Part shown: one piece after another, positions 21,938-33,640 of the stretch
Layout: each line of letters starts with the position of its first letter
Position numbering within the stretch: the first letter of the stretch is position 1
Translations under genes and position numbers: made by a program
The notes under the pieces: model-generated
What the model was told of the DNA's origin: nothing
The model's input: the letters and a program-made list of their open reading frames with translations, nothing else
The model's database searches: none
Assembly (NCBI GenBank): GCA_949317995.1
Contig: OX439051.1
Location: forward strand, 36,955,250-37,019,249
DNA length: 64,000 nt
Source of the DNA: Acholoe squamosa
Lineage: Eukaryota; Annelida; Polychaeta; Phyllodocida; Polynoidae
Direction of reading: 5' to 3'

Positions 21938-23900
21938 AATCCGTGCACTAAAGCGTGACTAAAGTAGAGAACCACTCATGACCTAATGTATCATTAGGTT
22001 ATCCTTCACCAGTTTAGTGTCACAGTAATTACGTCCTATACCATGTTTATAGCCTATGAACATGGAGATTGCAAATACACCTAATTGCTGTAAAAGTGTC
22101 CCAATCCCTCTGGTGAATTGCTGATGTGGTTTCCCTTAATACCCCATGTCCATGCACGATCACGTCCTATAAAGATGATCTCGAGCCCTCATTTACATTC
22201 AACATGAGACATGACCTAGTGGGGGCGTCTGGTGCTGTCTAGAAGGTGCCATTAATATAGAAAGTCTGCCTTTCAACTGAGTTGGGGCTTATTTCAATCC
22301 TGGGTATAGCTCACAGATTCTACTGACAACTGGGCTTTATTATTGGAGAGGCATCCTGTTGCCAAAGAGTACTCCCTGAGATGTTACAAAATCTAAAATC
22401 TGATATTTCCCTCTTTATAAATCATTTGATGCCTTTATCAATATTTCCTGGATATTGTCTGGTTTATAAGTCTTTTACTATCACCTCCACAAAAGGTAGC
22501 TCCAGCCACCCATCATTTTGATAAAATATCAGACTAAGATTTATCATATTATGCTTCCTTTTGCACATAAGGTAATGCATTAACTATGCCAAACTAGAGA
22601 GCCAATTAGCTTCTCTTTTTCAAACACTGAACATACTGAATTTCCATAAATTTATACCCAACTAAATTTGTGTTCGTTTCACCCTGAAAGTGTTCAAGTA
22701 TGATTTGCATTTCTTCATTCAACTGTTTGACACAAACTGACACCCCATTATGTAGCAAAAACTTTCATATAGTTAAAATGTGAAAGCCAACTTTCTGCAA
22801 GATAAAATCGGGATGAAACATTGGTCTACAATAATTCATACACTGCAAAAATGGTGTTTAGATCCTTAACACAATTCTAAACATATTCTTGCAATGTATT
22901 TGTAATCACATTAATTTCCTAAACATGTTTAGCCAAACAATGTGCTTAGTTCAAGTGTTTAGAAATGTAGGTGTTTAGGTTAAAACTTTTGTGTTTAGAT
23001 ATATGAATTTTTGTGTTTAGGTGTTTATGAATTTTTGTGTTTAGATGTTTAAATGATTTGGTGGAGATTTAAGGTTTGCAGACATGTATGCATTAAAAAA
23101 CAGATATATTTTGGTGTTTTTTTTTTGTCATTTACTGGGGGGGACATCAGCAGGTATTTACTTATCAAAGTCTCCAAGTCAGCCACAACTATGTACGTGT
23201 ACATATATTACACACTGCATCAGAATGAGAGACTTGAGAAAGTACAACAGCTTGGCAGGAAGGAAATTACCTTATCTATTCCAGAATAACATCAAACAGG
23301 TGTCAGTCATGGAGTTTATTGATTATTTTATGGTAATGATGGTGGCATGAGGTGAATCTAGTCAATTTGCTATTGCCCTTTCTATTCACATGACATTCTA
23401 TGAAATGAAACCATGATAAACATGGGATTTGGGGACATTTCTCACAACAATTGATTATAACTGTGTGCAGATAGTCCAGTCAAAGGTAGTGCTGCTACCT
23501 GGTGTGGATTAAACATCCAAGTATCTAAATATATTGATGTTTAAATCTAATCACCTGTTATTCAACTGTCTCAACTCTAAACATCTAAACATGTTTAGCG
23601 TAAATGTTTATGTAGTTAGAATAAAAGTGTTCATTTCCTAAATGTGTAGTCAATGAGACACCTAACTGACCTATATGTTTAGGTTTTAAATGTGTTTAGA
23701 CCTAAACATGTTTAAAATCTAAACACCATTTTTGCAGTGTACCTTCTGCTAAATGTCACTGTATGCAGATTGCTTTTCTATCCAATGTAATAAGATAACT
23801 AAAGATATATAACACCTGAACAATGAGGCAAACTGAACATAAAACATAGAGTGTGTAGACCTACTGAAGTTTATCTACCTTTGTTATCAAGATGCTGCTT
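21938..23900 (+). repeat. Dispersed repeat segment, copy 2 (partner 7,065-9,350)
   Basis: Collinear with the first copy over several blocks and interrupted by the 899-bp element at 22,841-23,739. Where that element sits, copy 1 shows the uninterrupted sequence near 9,195, so this pair shows the insertion directly. Confidence 0.7.
22841..23739 (+). mobile_element. 899-bp TA-target element, CACTGCAAAAA family
   Basis: Ends CACTGCAAAAATGGTGTTTA and TAAACACCATTTTTGCAGTG, with TA at 22,839-22,840 and 23,740-23,741. Subterminal TAAACATGTTTA words repeat several times. The middle holds a short reading frame (23,053-23,289) whose end reads LHQNERLEKVQQL, conserved in the inverted copy at 61,071-61,967. 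It is too short to be a transposase, so the element is non-autonomous. Confidence 0.9.
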
Positions 23901-25073
23901 TGTAGTGCTCTGCAACCTTACATTGATGTTATAGAATAAAAAAAAATATGCATTTGCCGAAATAAGCATTTGAGATGCATCAATATCTACCATTCTACTG
24001 ACAAATTTTATTTGAAAAAAAATGTACTAATGTATTGTCAGTTCCCTAAAGCACATCATTATTCTGCTTGTAAGGTGTCCCCTCGCTTTTGAATGGCCTA
24101 ATCTTGTTCTGTACTTTTCTATAGTGGTTATTACCTGCCTATAAGCCACATCCCTTTTTGAGTGATTTTATGAGCCATCTTCTGGTTTGTATACAAGCTA
24201 TGGCTTAAACACAGGATATAATGTATGGTATCCACGGACATGACTTTTGTGCACTATGTGCTTTTTGATTGCAGAACATCTGTTCTACTGCTGGTAAAGC
24301 ACCACCAAATGAGAGACAAGGCCAGTGTAGGGTAGATTCAACTTAAGGCATCACATGACCAACAAGTGTGATGGACGTCTTAAGGAATATAGACGTATCA
24401 ACAACAAACAACGCACCCCTCAGCAAACTGAAATGCACATGTCTACTAACAGAAAGCACTCTGCCCTTACATCAGAAGCAATGATGTCTAGATAGTGTTG
24501 TAAAATTAAATTTAATATGCTCACAGAAGCCTTTTATCGGGTGTCAATTTCAAAGTATGTGGTTGTCGGGCTACCATGTGAACAGACTGTCCTCTGTATG
24601 TCCTCAGGGCTGCAGACAGTGCATGAACTTCTCATAAGGTACAAATGGTTGTCAGTTCACTAGATGTTGTCATAGTTACCTTATCCAAATTAATAAGTAC
24701 CAAGTCTAAATACAGAGAGTTGGTATCATCCACATAGAGTATACTGGAGAGTTGATATCATCCACATAGACATGTTCGATTTTAAAGCCTTTACTCAGGA
24801 ATTTTCTACATACCATCTTGCTGTTACTTTGTTGAACCTTGAAACCCAGCATTTAAAAACTCCTCCCTTCTGACTAAATCTACCATTACACTTTATGTCA
24901 TGGCTGATACGACCGTCACTATAGATTAGTACTAGAACCGCCGTATTCAATGGGGGGCATTGAATACAATGTGTCTGTATTCAATGGGTGTCCGCCATCT
25001 TGGATTTTGAACAGATGTGAGCTGTTTTTCTCTATTTAAAGGCAAAATACCCCCCTAGGCCATGACATAAATG
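23901..25073. other. No supported gene
   Basis: AT-rich DNA. A 26-bp phrase with GATATCATCCACATAGA is repeated near 24,720 and 24,750, and GTATTCAATGGG words occur near 24,940-24,990. Nothing else is supported. Confidence 0.4.
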
Positions 25074-25221
25074 CAAATGTCCATTCCAGGGAATAAATTT
25101 ACATCGTATTCACCTTGGTGAGGCTGTCCGCATTCAACTCCGCCTATAAGGCGTCGTTGAATACGGACAGCCTCACCTCGGTGAATACGATGCAAATTTA
25201 TTCCCTGGTCATGGACATTTG
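25074..25221. repeat. 148-bp near-perfect hairpin
   Basis: The arm 25,074-25,144 is the near-complement of 25,150-25,221 with only a handful of mismatches, around a 5-base loop inside CGCCTATAAGGCG. Arms include GGGAATAAATTT and GTGAGGCTGTCCG. It could be a small foldback element or a structured-RNA source; the sequence does not decide. Confidence 0.85.
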
Positions 25222-26279
25222 CTTATATCCATCTCTGCCATTATAGCCTCTGGCATGTCCATAAGTAATAAAATAATGGAGACCACCAATAACTCTGAGT
25301 GTAGTCAAAAGTGTCCTGATCGCCCCACCCCAGTGGTTGGCCTTCAGAGCAACAAAACTCCATGTCCAAGGCTGAATTATTACAATCATTTCCATGAAGC
25401 TGTATCTCTAGCACTGGTTATAATTCAGCAGAGTTTACTTGATTGAATTACTGTAGGTATGCCATGGTTCAAAATGTGTGACACACACTTCCATAATCCC
25501 AGCTTGCAGCTTTATGGCTGTCCTAATATGTGGGTCTAATTGATAGGGAGCGATAGCACCACCATTAGAATACCTACATATCCTAACTGATATGGAACTT
25601 ATAATTATAAAGGCTTAAGTTCCCCTATCCATTATCGAACAATAGTACAAGTTGGGGCAATGACCTGACCCGTAGCGACAAACTAATTCATCTAGAGCTC
25701 CCAGCGGGCTCGTCTATTATTTATGCCTTCAAGTTTAGCTAAGTGTCAGAATATTATGATGTATCCGTCTGGGGTTAGCACATATAAAGTATGAGGTAGG
25801 TAACTGCCTGAATCATTTGCGGGCTAGATTTTACTTGAAAATCATCATCACATTCGGAAATACTTGTAAACAATTTTTAAAGGGCATCTTGACGCATAAA
25901 TGAAGCTCTTGCCAGGACAACTTCATTTATGCATCGTGGTAGACATCCAGGGATGAAACTACCCCAGAGAGCCACCCTTTTCTCCAGAACTTAAAAATGT
26001 CCCATGCTGAGAAATGCATGGGTATAATGTATTCCTGGATTAGGGGCTATATGGCTGGGTTATGAACTTAAAAACCAGGCACTGCATCATAGCATTGGTT
26101 CTCAATGCTGCCATACTACAGATGCTAACATATTATGACAACAATTAACCATGATACTCTTGGGCAGAGGGCAGCTCCCGATCGATTGATGGACACAGCT
26201 GATGAGTTGATGGCTAGGTGTTCTGAGATAGATGCAGAATCAAGGCCGGTTCAATAGATGGACAGCTGATTCGCTATAA
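25222..26279. other. No supported gene; small hairpin at 25,890-25,935
   Basis: ACGCATAAATGAAG and CTTCATTTATGC at 25,893-25,935 form a 14-bp stem, related in wording to the GATGCACCAATGAAG family. Otherwise nothing is supported. Confidence 0.4.
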
Positions 26280-26489
26280 GGGGTGCATCATGCCCATTGG
26301 TCATCCTGATGCACCAATAAAGTGCTGGATGACTGCTAACGAACACTTCATCGGTGCATCATGATGACCCTATGGGGTTGATACGTATACTCCCTGAGGG
26401 ATGGCATGATGCCCCAATGAAGTGCTGTCAAGTAGTCTTGCCAGCACTTCATTTGTGTATCATGACGACCATTAATGCATCAGCAGCCT
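26280..26489. mobile_element. GATGCACCAATGAAG-family MITE fragment
   Basis: Repeated inverted words TGCATCATGCCCATTGG, AGCACTTCAT and CATCATGACGACC over 210 bp, shared with 19,265-19,495 and, on the other strand, 53,223-53,360. It directly abuts the TTAA of the next element, so the two families are neighbours in two of three places. Confidence 0.5.
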
Positions 26490-26493
26490 TTAA

Positions 26494-26708
26494 CCCTTTA
26501 AGGGCAGAGCAAAAATTGTTACCCTGGCCATGGGGACGGCCTCTGAAAAAAGTATAGTTCCTAGAGGACGAGCCTATTTTCAATTCCTATACTAATCCTA
26601 TATAACTGGCATCAACTATAGTCGACGCTAGGCCTGCCATGGTGTCGACTATAGTCGATGCTAGGCCTACCATGGTGTCGACTATAGTCGATGCTAGCCC
26701 TCAATGGG
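26494..26708 (+). mobile_element. 215-bp TTAA-class MITE, copy 2
   Basis: Same length and orientation as 14,387-14,601, flanked by exact TTAA at 26,490-26,493 and 26,709-26,712. Three 33-bp units with the perfect 14-base palindrome TCGACTATAGTCGA. Confidence 0.9.
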
Positions 26709-26712
26709 TTAA

Positions 26713-27410
26713 AGGGTTAAAGGCTTAAGTTACTTAAGTGGTTCATGTGTAATCTGCTTCTGGTGTGATCTGGCTTTGGTGAAATCTGGTTTTTGTTTTC
26801 CTTAATCCTGCCTTCTTGTGATGGCAGTCAATATCTAATTTCCATTGCCCTATCTTAATGTGAGGGAAGACAGGTAAGGCGGAGAGCCGTTGGCCCTAGT
26901 AATTGGTTTAGCCTCTTAGCTGAATGTTCCCACTTATCAAAACTTTAAAGATTTACAAGGGGCATTCAAAAGGGGAGTGTATTTATGGGTATGGTTTTGC
27001 TTAAAAATGGGGAGGGCTTAGGCCTTCCATCGCAGAATGTAGCCCAAAAAAGGATGTTTGTGCTTACTAGGTATGTGCCTTCAATATTTCAAATACAGGG
27101 ATTTTTTTTTGAAAAATTGTCTGACGAGCTGGGACCTTAGTGTGACTTGGTTCATGACCCTTTGTAGTCACACGCCCAATGTCAATTCCCTTTTTTGATA
27201 GTATGGTAGTACCTCGTGCACAAGCCATGCCTTAATAAACAGAGATAGACCACTTATAACCAAAGTTCAAGGTGCACATTCTAGGCAAGGGGTTTTAAAA
27301 AATACAACTCTTGTTTGATCTTTAGCTCTGTTATGAATTAAATAGAACACTCTCAAGTTTAATTTCACTTTTTGGGTAAGGCTTTACAGTAATAATGAGC
27401 CAGCACGCAG
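26713..27410. other. No recognisable feature
   Basis: AT-rich DNA; short open frames only. Confidence 0.4.
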
Positions 27411-27632
27411 CCCAGCAAATTGTTATGAGTCCTCGTCAACCTGTGTGAAGTGGCTCACACATGTCGCTAGATGGAACACGACGTCGTTATAGCACAAGAT
27501 CACCAGGAATAGCAATTGCTATGCCACGTGAGTCTAACACACAGTGGCAAAAGATGACAGAATGAGTTATCACTCAAAAAGGAGTCACCATTGATGACCA
27601 ATCATGGCGACAGATGACGACAATTTGCTGGG
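27411..27632 (-). mobile_element. 222-bp MITE, CAGCAAATTG family, copy 2
   Basis: Inverted copy of 4,340-4,561 with the same length and the same ends CCCAGCAAATTG / CAATTTGCTGGG. High internal identity suggests fairly recent activity of the family. Confidence 0.85.
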
Positions 27633-27639
27633 AGAAATG

Positions 27640-28340
27640 GGGGTTTCTGTGGGATTTAATACCTGTTTTAGCCACCAGGGGGCATCACTATGGGCTAGAA
27701 TAGGAAAAATATGCCTAAAACTGTTTTAGGGTACTTTTTCATGGAGTGTTCAATATATTTGATAAAACATTCTATTTTGGGTGGAAAGGTTCCAAACAAG
27801 GCATTAAAAAGATTTTTTTTGGGCCTAAATAGGCATTTTTGTTGATGTCTGTTGCCATGGAAACATAATTTTCATTCTAAATAGGAAAATCAATGATCTC
27901 ATTTGAAGGTATGTTTCACCAGGTTTACCATGGTGAAAACAGAACAAAAATACCATTTCTAGTTCGAAAGTTATGGGCAAAAGAATTAAAAAATTATGCT
28001 AATTTAGCTAATTAGCATAAATCATGCTAATTTTAGATGCATCTCATGAACAATTAGATGTAGAGCTTATTACCATTCAGAAAAAGGTCATTACTACCCA
28101 TATTTAGCAAGCCATTCCTCTAAGACTAACAGGAGTATCTTCTCTTGCAATATATCACTGAAAAGCTAGTGATCTGAATTTTAAAGGTGACTTTTAGCAC
28201 GGAGCACCCTTTCTCCTTGCCTCTACATCTACTACTGACAATGATTATTGTCTTTTTGTCTGGGGAAGATAAATGACATTTGATATAAAGGGTTAAACTC
28301 AGGACACATCTGAAGGCCTTCCAAGTCATACCGGGTGTAC
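27640..28340 (+). repeat. Dispersed repeat family shared with 10,530-10,892, copy 2
   Basis: Contains GCCACCAGGGGGCA at 27,671 and the blocks AGCAAGCCATTCCTCTAAG and AGGAGTATCTTCTCTTGCAATA. It also shows TGCCATGGAAACA-type words found in the family at 46,286. Non-coding. Confidence 0.6.
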
Positions 28341-29769
28341 TATGTATGTCATGCTGAGATACTGAGGAGTCAACAGTGATGGCGCCTCCTGAACATGATG
28401 TCAAATATTATAACCAAAGGGCAAAATCAAAAGGCACACAATATTCTACAGGGATAACATTAAGCGTGCGATGCTAGACTGTTCTGAAACAACCTCCAGA
28501 TAAATGTTGAGAATAGAAAATTGATGGTTTACATTTTAGTCCCTATGTTTCCCATGTATGAATTATAAGGTTAATTACCACTCACAGTAAAAACCGTTCT
28601 ACTGCGCACTGATCTATCATTTGATGTTCAGAATTAATTCTGTTGACATCATGCTTCTCATTTAATTAGCTGTTACAGGTTCTGACTTTACCTTGCAATT
28701 AAATAGTATACATATGGGGCCTCGAAAATTTAATGCTAATTACATGTTGTGGTTACAAAAAATGTCACATCTAATCAGTCATCAACAATAGCAAATGACA
28801 GTTTGAAGGATGTATACCCATCCATCTCCTAACTCCATTTCTCAGTGGTCTCCTCTGTGAGCTACGGCCTCAGGTACATCGGCTTTTGATGTATTATTTA
28901 CAGTTAAGATAGAAGCATGGTTTTTAATGATAAGGTTCAGGCGTAAGACTAGAATTGTCACTGTGGTCACTTATGAGGTCGTTGGATTTCCCCGTATACC
29001 CTTTTCCGTCTCCCCATGGGTGGATTTTCTTTTCTCTCTCACCATACACCCACCATAGTCAAAAGAACAACGCTCAGTTACCTAATTAGTCTGGTACTTT
29101 TACACTGTTTAGGTCGAAAAAGCTTTGAGAAAACTATTAAGCTTCAGTTCATATTATTGTACAAGCCTCTTGCTTTCCTTATGATGATTTCATTATGGTT
29201 TAATAAAAGGACGTCTATCAAAAGTCTATCAATACTTTTGGTGGATATTGAGGAATAAATCAAACCATGTCAGCATTATTTCAGAGTTGTGTCATACAAA
29301 GTCCCGAAATTGACCACACCTATTATCACAACAAATCTACACAATTTTGTTCGTTCTTGTACTAGTGAAAACCTACTGTTTGTCAAATCAATGTTAAAGG
29401 CTGCTTGTTTAAGCCTTCCCTTCTAACGTAAAGAGTTATATGGCTTCATAAAAAAAACTGGCATGGCTAATGCTCTCTAGGACCCTTTTTGTGTGTTTTG
29501 AACACCAGTGTTTCTGCTTAAAATAATAAAAAAGGGGAGCAGACTCATTTGAAATCTTCATTTTGTCAGACAGTAAACAGATTCCTTGTCTCCTCATCTC
29601 TGTCCGTGACAGTGTGAAAGTTTGATCCTCGCATAGCCTTTGCTTTAAAATACCAACCGTCGAAAGTCGCCATGCAAACTAAATTTCTTTCACTGAGAAT
29701 CTAAATAAACAGCACAATGCCATGCACCTAGCACGTAAAACACATAGACATGATCCGATTTGCGATAGA
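28341..29769. other. No supported gene
   Basis: AT-rich DNA with short frames only (for example 29,016-29,258). I see no motif, RNA gene or repeat I can name. Confidence 0.4.
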
Positions 29770-30280
29770 TACTCCATGGACGTGGTCTGGAGACAGATAG
29801 ACATTCAATGGACATGATCTTTATACAAACCATCCACCCAAACTCCTATAAATATTTCATAGATGTGATCTTGGGAGGGAAAATCCACCCACCCTCCCAT
29901 ACACATTCCACGGATGTATGGTCTTTATACAGAAAATCCACCAAAATTCCATAGACGTGATCTGGAGAGAGAAAATCCCCCCGTAGACATTCCATAGACA
30001 TAATCTGTATACAGAAAATTCACCCATCCTCCCATCGATAATCCATAGACGTGATATGAAAAGAGAAGAGCCACCAAACTGCCAGAGACCTTCCTTGGAT
30101 GTGATCTTTACTAATAATCCACCCAACCTCCCATATACATTCTATTGACGTGATCTGTATACAGAAAATCGACACAACCTCCATTAAACATTCGGAAGAC
30201 GTGATCGTAGTCTACCACCAACTTTCCATAGGCATTGTATCAATGTGATCTGAATATAGGGAGGTCACACATCCTCCCAT
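29770..30280 (+). repeat. Degenerate minisatellite of about 50-65-bp units
   Basis: Around nine units with the core CATAGACGTGATCTGTATACAGAAAATCCACCC in variants (longest shared words: GACGTGATCTG, TATACAGAAAATC, CCACCC.ACCTCCCAT). The minus-strand frame 29,857-30,126 is a translation of the array. Confidence 0.8.
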
Positions 30281-30411
30281 AATCATTAATAAAAATTTAA
30301 TACCCAATTCTCAAGTGCTCGCCAGTGAGCTATGGATCATATATATATATGTATGCGATGGAGGCTATAACTAGCTGGATTATTCACAAACACAAGTTCT
30401 CCACCTTCCCT

Positions 30412-30506
30412 GCTGGCACAACTCATCCAAATGATGTCTTTTTTTATGTAAATCAGATGAGTTTTCATGTGGAAAATGACATAAATCGCACGAGTTGTGC
30501 CAGCTG
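30412..30506. repeat. Hairpin CTGGCACAACTC / GAGTTGTGCCAG
   Basis: A perfect 12-bp inverted pair about 70 bp apart, with further matching words between (GATGTC and GACAT). It falls inside an 88-codon open frame that I do not consider a gene. Confidence 0.5.
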
Positions 30507-30712
30507 GGACGTGGCTGAGGCAATCAACTATATATTAAATGAGGCAACTCGTCTATTGAGATTAATAAAGAGTCCTACCCCATCACTATAAAAAAGCTGC
30601 ATTTATTTAGCTAATTGGGTAATTATGGTAAACCCCACTTATCAGCCACACCGTGCCTTGGTGAACACTTTGTCAACTACAGTAGGATCCTGCAAAAAGT
30701 GAATGGTCTATG

Positions 30713-30955
30713 AGTGGTGGCAGCACTGTTCGCCTCGCTCCAGCTCCTACTTGGGGCAGGGGAAGGTGTTAGTCTGGCTCTGCCTGTCGATGGAGTCGGA
30801 CCACTTCTTACCTAGCTTAACATTTCATTAGGCGACCCATATCGAGGTAGATGTAAACCATACACCGAAATAAACATGTGCCAGTTGCACTAACCCGAGA
30901 TCCCTTGTCTAGTTTTCACTTCGAACCATTAAAGACATATATTCAAACCACTACA
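30713..30955 (+). repeat. 5' LTR, truncated at its 5' side
   Basis: Matches 44,470-44,695 of the 3' LTR, starting in the phrase GTGGTGGCAG and ending CCACTACA. The first 115 bp or so of the LTR, including its TGTAG terminus, are missing, so the promoter region of the element is incomplete. AATAAA lies at 30,869-30,874. Confidence 0.85.
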
Positions 30956-30956
30956 A

Positions 30957-30971
30957 TGGTGCCGTGACCAG
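30957..30971 (+). promoter_or_regulatory. Primer-binding site candidate
   Basis: TGGTGCCGTGACCAG begins one base after the LTR end. TGG complements a tRNA CCA 3' end, as expected for a minus-strand primer site. I cannot name the tRNA without a search. Confidence 0.6.
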
Positions 30972-30993
30972 TTCTTGGTGTTAGTGCGCAAAC

Positions 30994-32480
30994 ATGCGCA
31001 CAATGGATCCTGAGAAAGAAGTTCGAGTACCTCGGGATCCACAACGAATGACACTGTTCATACCAACGACACAAGCCAAATCCAGATGAAAGGGTACACC
31101 TCAATAAGTGGACAAAAAGTAGAGAGGGTATTTCGAAACCTCAGATCTGAAGAGATGCCCGCTCCAGTCATGAATTCTACATATAGAATAAGCACAGACT
31201 CCACAGAACAATTGACACCAATTACGATAATGACTGTAGACGCTCAACGAGCAGCTTTGGCCCAGGCAGAAACCCAAACTGCTGATTCCCGACGATCCTT
31301 AGATGCCCTCAACATTTCAGTATTCGACATAGAGTTTCGAAAAACGTTAAGGAGCAGCAGCTGATTACTTGCGCGAGCAAGCCAAGTTAAGAGATGATGC
31401 TATAAATAGAGTCCCCTTGTACCAGGGCTTACGGAGAGTAGAAGACTCTGAGTGAAAGGTCTTGAGACTTAGGAATCTGGAAAAGCAATGCGACCAGTAC
31501 GAAACTCATCAACAACGACTAATAGATAACATCGAGGAACTAAAAGAAAGAACTGGACTGGAAGAACAATTAAATCGAGACCTCAAACGGCAAATGTATG
31601 TCATTCAAAAGAAACTCGAACTTGCTAAATCAAAGTGGGAAAATGAGAAACTTAAACAAGAAGTTGATTTAGAAGAACAGGAAGCTACTTCCACCATTCA
31701 GAACATCAAATTGAGAAAAGAGGATAAAAGCCGAAATGGACCAATATAAATATGAGGCAAACAAGCTTTTAGAGATTCGAGATCAATGCATCTTGAAAAA
31801 TGAGGATATAATGGAGTCCATGAAAGATAGTAACCAAGATCTATTTTTGAAACAGCAAGAGCTGTGCCTCGAAATTGCCAATCTGACAAAAAGAAAAACT
31901 GCCCTTGATACATATGTGTCAGGAATAGAGAATAACGACCTGACTAACAAGACATGTTTCGAGGAGCAAGATAAATCTTTCGAAACCGACACGAGTGTAT
32001 CAGTAATACAAATGGATCTACTTTATTACCATGAAATGTCTAACAAGGACATACATTCTGACGCGACTTTTATAGAAGGAACTACACCTTTAGTAACCTC
32101 AACGCCAGCCTATACGACCCATTTGTAAATAAGAATGCCGATGCACATGTCCGGAACGATGGTGTCTATGACCCCTCACACAAAACCAGCCGAGATGAAT
32201 CCGAGAAGCACAAAATAATATTCAGCTTGGCCAATGATTTGCTGTGCAAAGATGATGACAGCCCCAACGAACTCAAACACACCCAGTATGGGGAGGATGG
32301 ACACTCAAAGTTATCATATATAATGACGACTCAGTGAACGAGCCTGAACCCTTAGGCACGGGAAACCAGGGTGCGACAGGGGGCAGTGCATCCGGCGCCG
32401 CCCGAGGACCGACTACACCGCCGCAAGGGGCTAGTGGCGCTATGAGGGGAACTTTGAGGCTAAGATCCCAAAGCAGAGGA
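30994..32480 (+). pseudogene. gag: gag N-terminal region, coiled-coil rich, broken
   Basis: Coding starts at ATG 30,994 or 31,003 (MDPEKEVRVP) and continues through at least four pieces in different frames: 31,086-31,364, about 31,371-31,749 with one in-frame TGA at 31,453, 31,736-32,128, and a stretch to about 32,480. The segments 31,462-31,749 and 31,736-31,920 are rich in Glu, Lys, Gln and Leu in heptad-like spacing (NLEKQCDQYE, EEQLNRDLKRQM), which predicts a long coiled coil. A region of this kind, close to 500 codons before the capsid, is longer than in most Ty3/gypsy Gag proteins. It probably drives particle assembly or partner binding; that role is inferred. Confidence 0.65.
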
Positions 32481-32481
32481 T

Positions 32482-33592
32482 ATGCTAAATCAATCCGCTA
32501 ACACCTCGAACACCGCGCATAGTGAAGAGAGTGGAGTGTTAACCAATGTCAAAAGTTGGTACGCACGAACAACACAGCTAGACGACAAGCCATCCTTCCA
32601 AAGATTTATGAGGGCGTTAAAACCTGGAAAGAATGGTTTTCGAACTTTACTGATGACATGCGATGCAATGCATGGACCCCCAAGGAAGCCCTTCCACACC
32701 TGACTCGCTGCTTGAAACACGGTCCAGGCCGGATAGCTGTTGAGAAATGGAATGAAGTATACTTCGAAAGAGGTACATTCCAGCAGTTAGTTGAGATTGC
32801 CAGCATTTTGCTCTACAACCTAGTGAGTGAAGATCCTTTTATGCTCTTCAAGAAGCGAACACAGAAACCTCAAGAATCATTTCGAGCCTACGGATACGAG
32901 CTGCAATCTCTGTTACAGAGGGCCCGCCCAGGAACCAACCCCTCGGACAAATGCTTTCTGAACAACTTGTTACCACAATTAGTGCAAGGACTTCAAAATG
33001 AAGACCAACAGCAAGCAGCCTTAGATGATTGGAAAGGTAGAAATCCTACCCTGATGGATCTGTTCAAAGGGATTGAGTGCTGGACAGTAAAGAAGACCCT
33101 CATGGCAAGGAAAGTGGAAATGAAGACCTCGAACACCAAAGTTTGCGTGAGTACTAGCACTAGGACGACCCCATGTCAGGGATACACCAACTGACACACA
33201 CAGAAATGACAGACAATGATTTCGAGATCATTGAAATCGAGGAGGAGGAGGACGGGAGAATCTCCGCCGTGCAAGTAAAAAAAGATGTGAAGCGTAAGTA
33301 TATTCCTCGAAAAATATACAACCGAAACACTAATAAAGCTCGAGGGGAGACAAGACCCACCACAGATAATCAAACTCTCGAAATGGCTGTAAGCCGGCCT
33401 CTGAGGCAACCCGTAGCGAGAGCCGCTGCTCCACCTGAGCCACTGGACATGAAAAAGATGATGGAAGATTTCGCTGAGACTATTCACACCAGACCTGAAC
33501 GACGAAGGGTGGATCGAAGCAGGCTACGCTGCTACCGTTGTCAAGAGATGGGACACTATGCTCACAAGTGCATGGCCCCTATCCCGAATTAA
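32482..33592 (+). pseudogene. gag: gag capsid and nucleocapsid, frameshifted
   Basis: The frame at 32,556-33,194 encodes a capsid-like domain: YEGVKTWKEWFSNF, a Trp-Pro-Lys-Glu-Ala segment and later QESFRAYGYELQSLL, which fit the retrotransposon Gag capsid fold with its major homology-like helix. After a frame change near 33,180, the frame 33,173-33,592 carries acidic and basic linkers and one zinc knuckle, Cys120-x2-Cys-x4-His-x4-Cys133 (33,530-33,571), which would bind element RNA. One or two indels now split the original protein. Confidence 0.8.
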
Positions 33593-33640
33593 TTATGTAG
33601 AAGAGAAGCCTGAAGAGGAAAACTAAAGAGGGTCACATCT

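Noticed and set aside
29857..30126. Minus-strand 89-codon frame
   Set aside because: Follows the degenerate minisatellite units.
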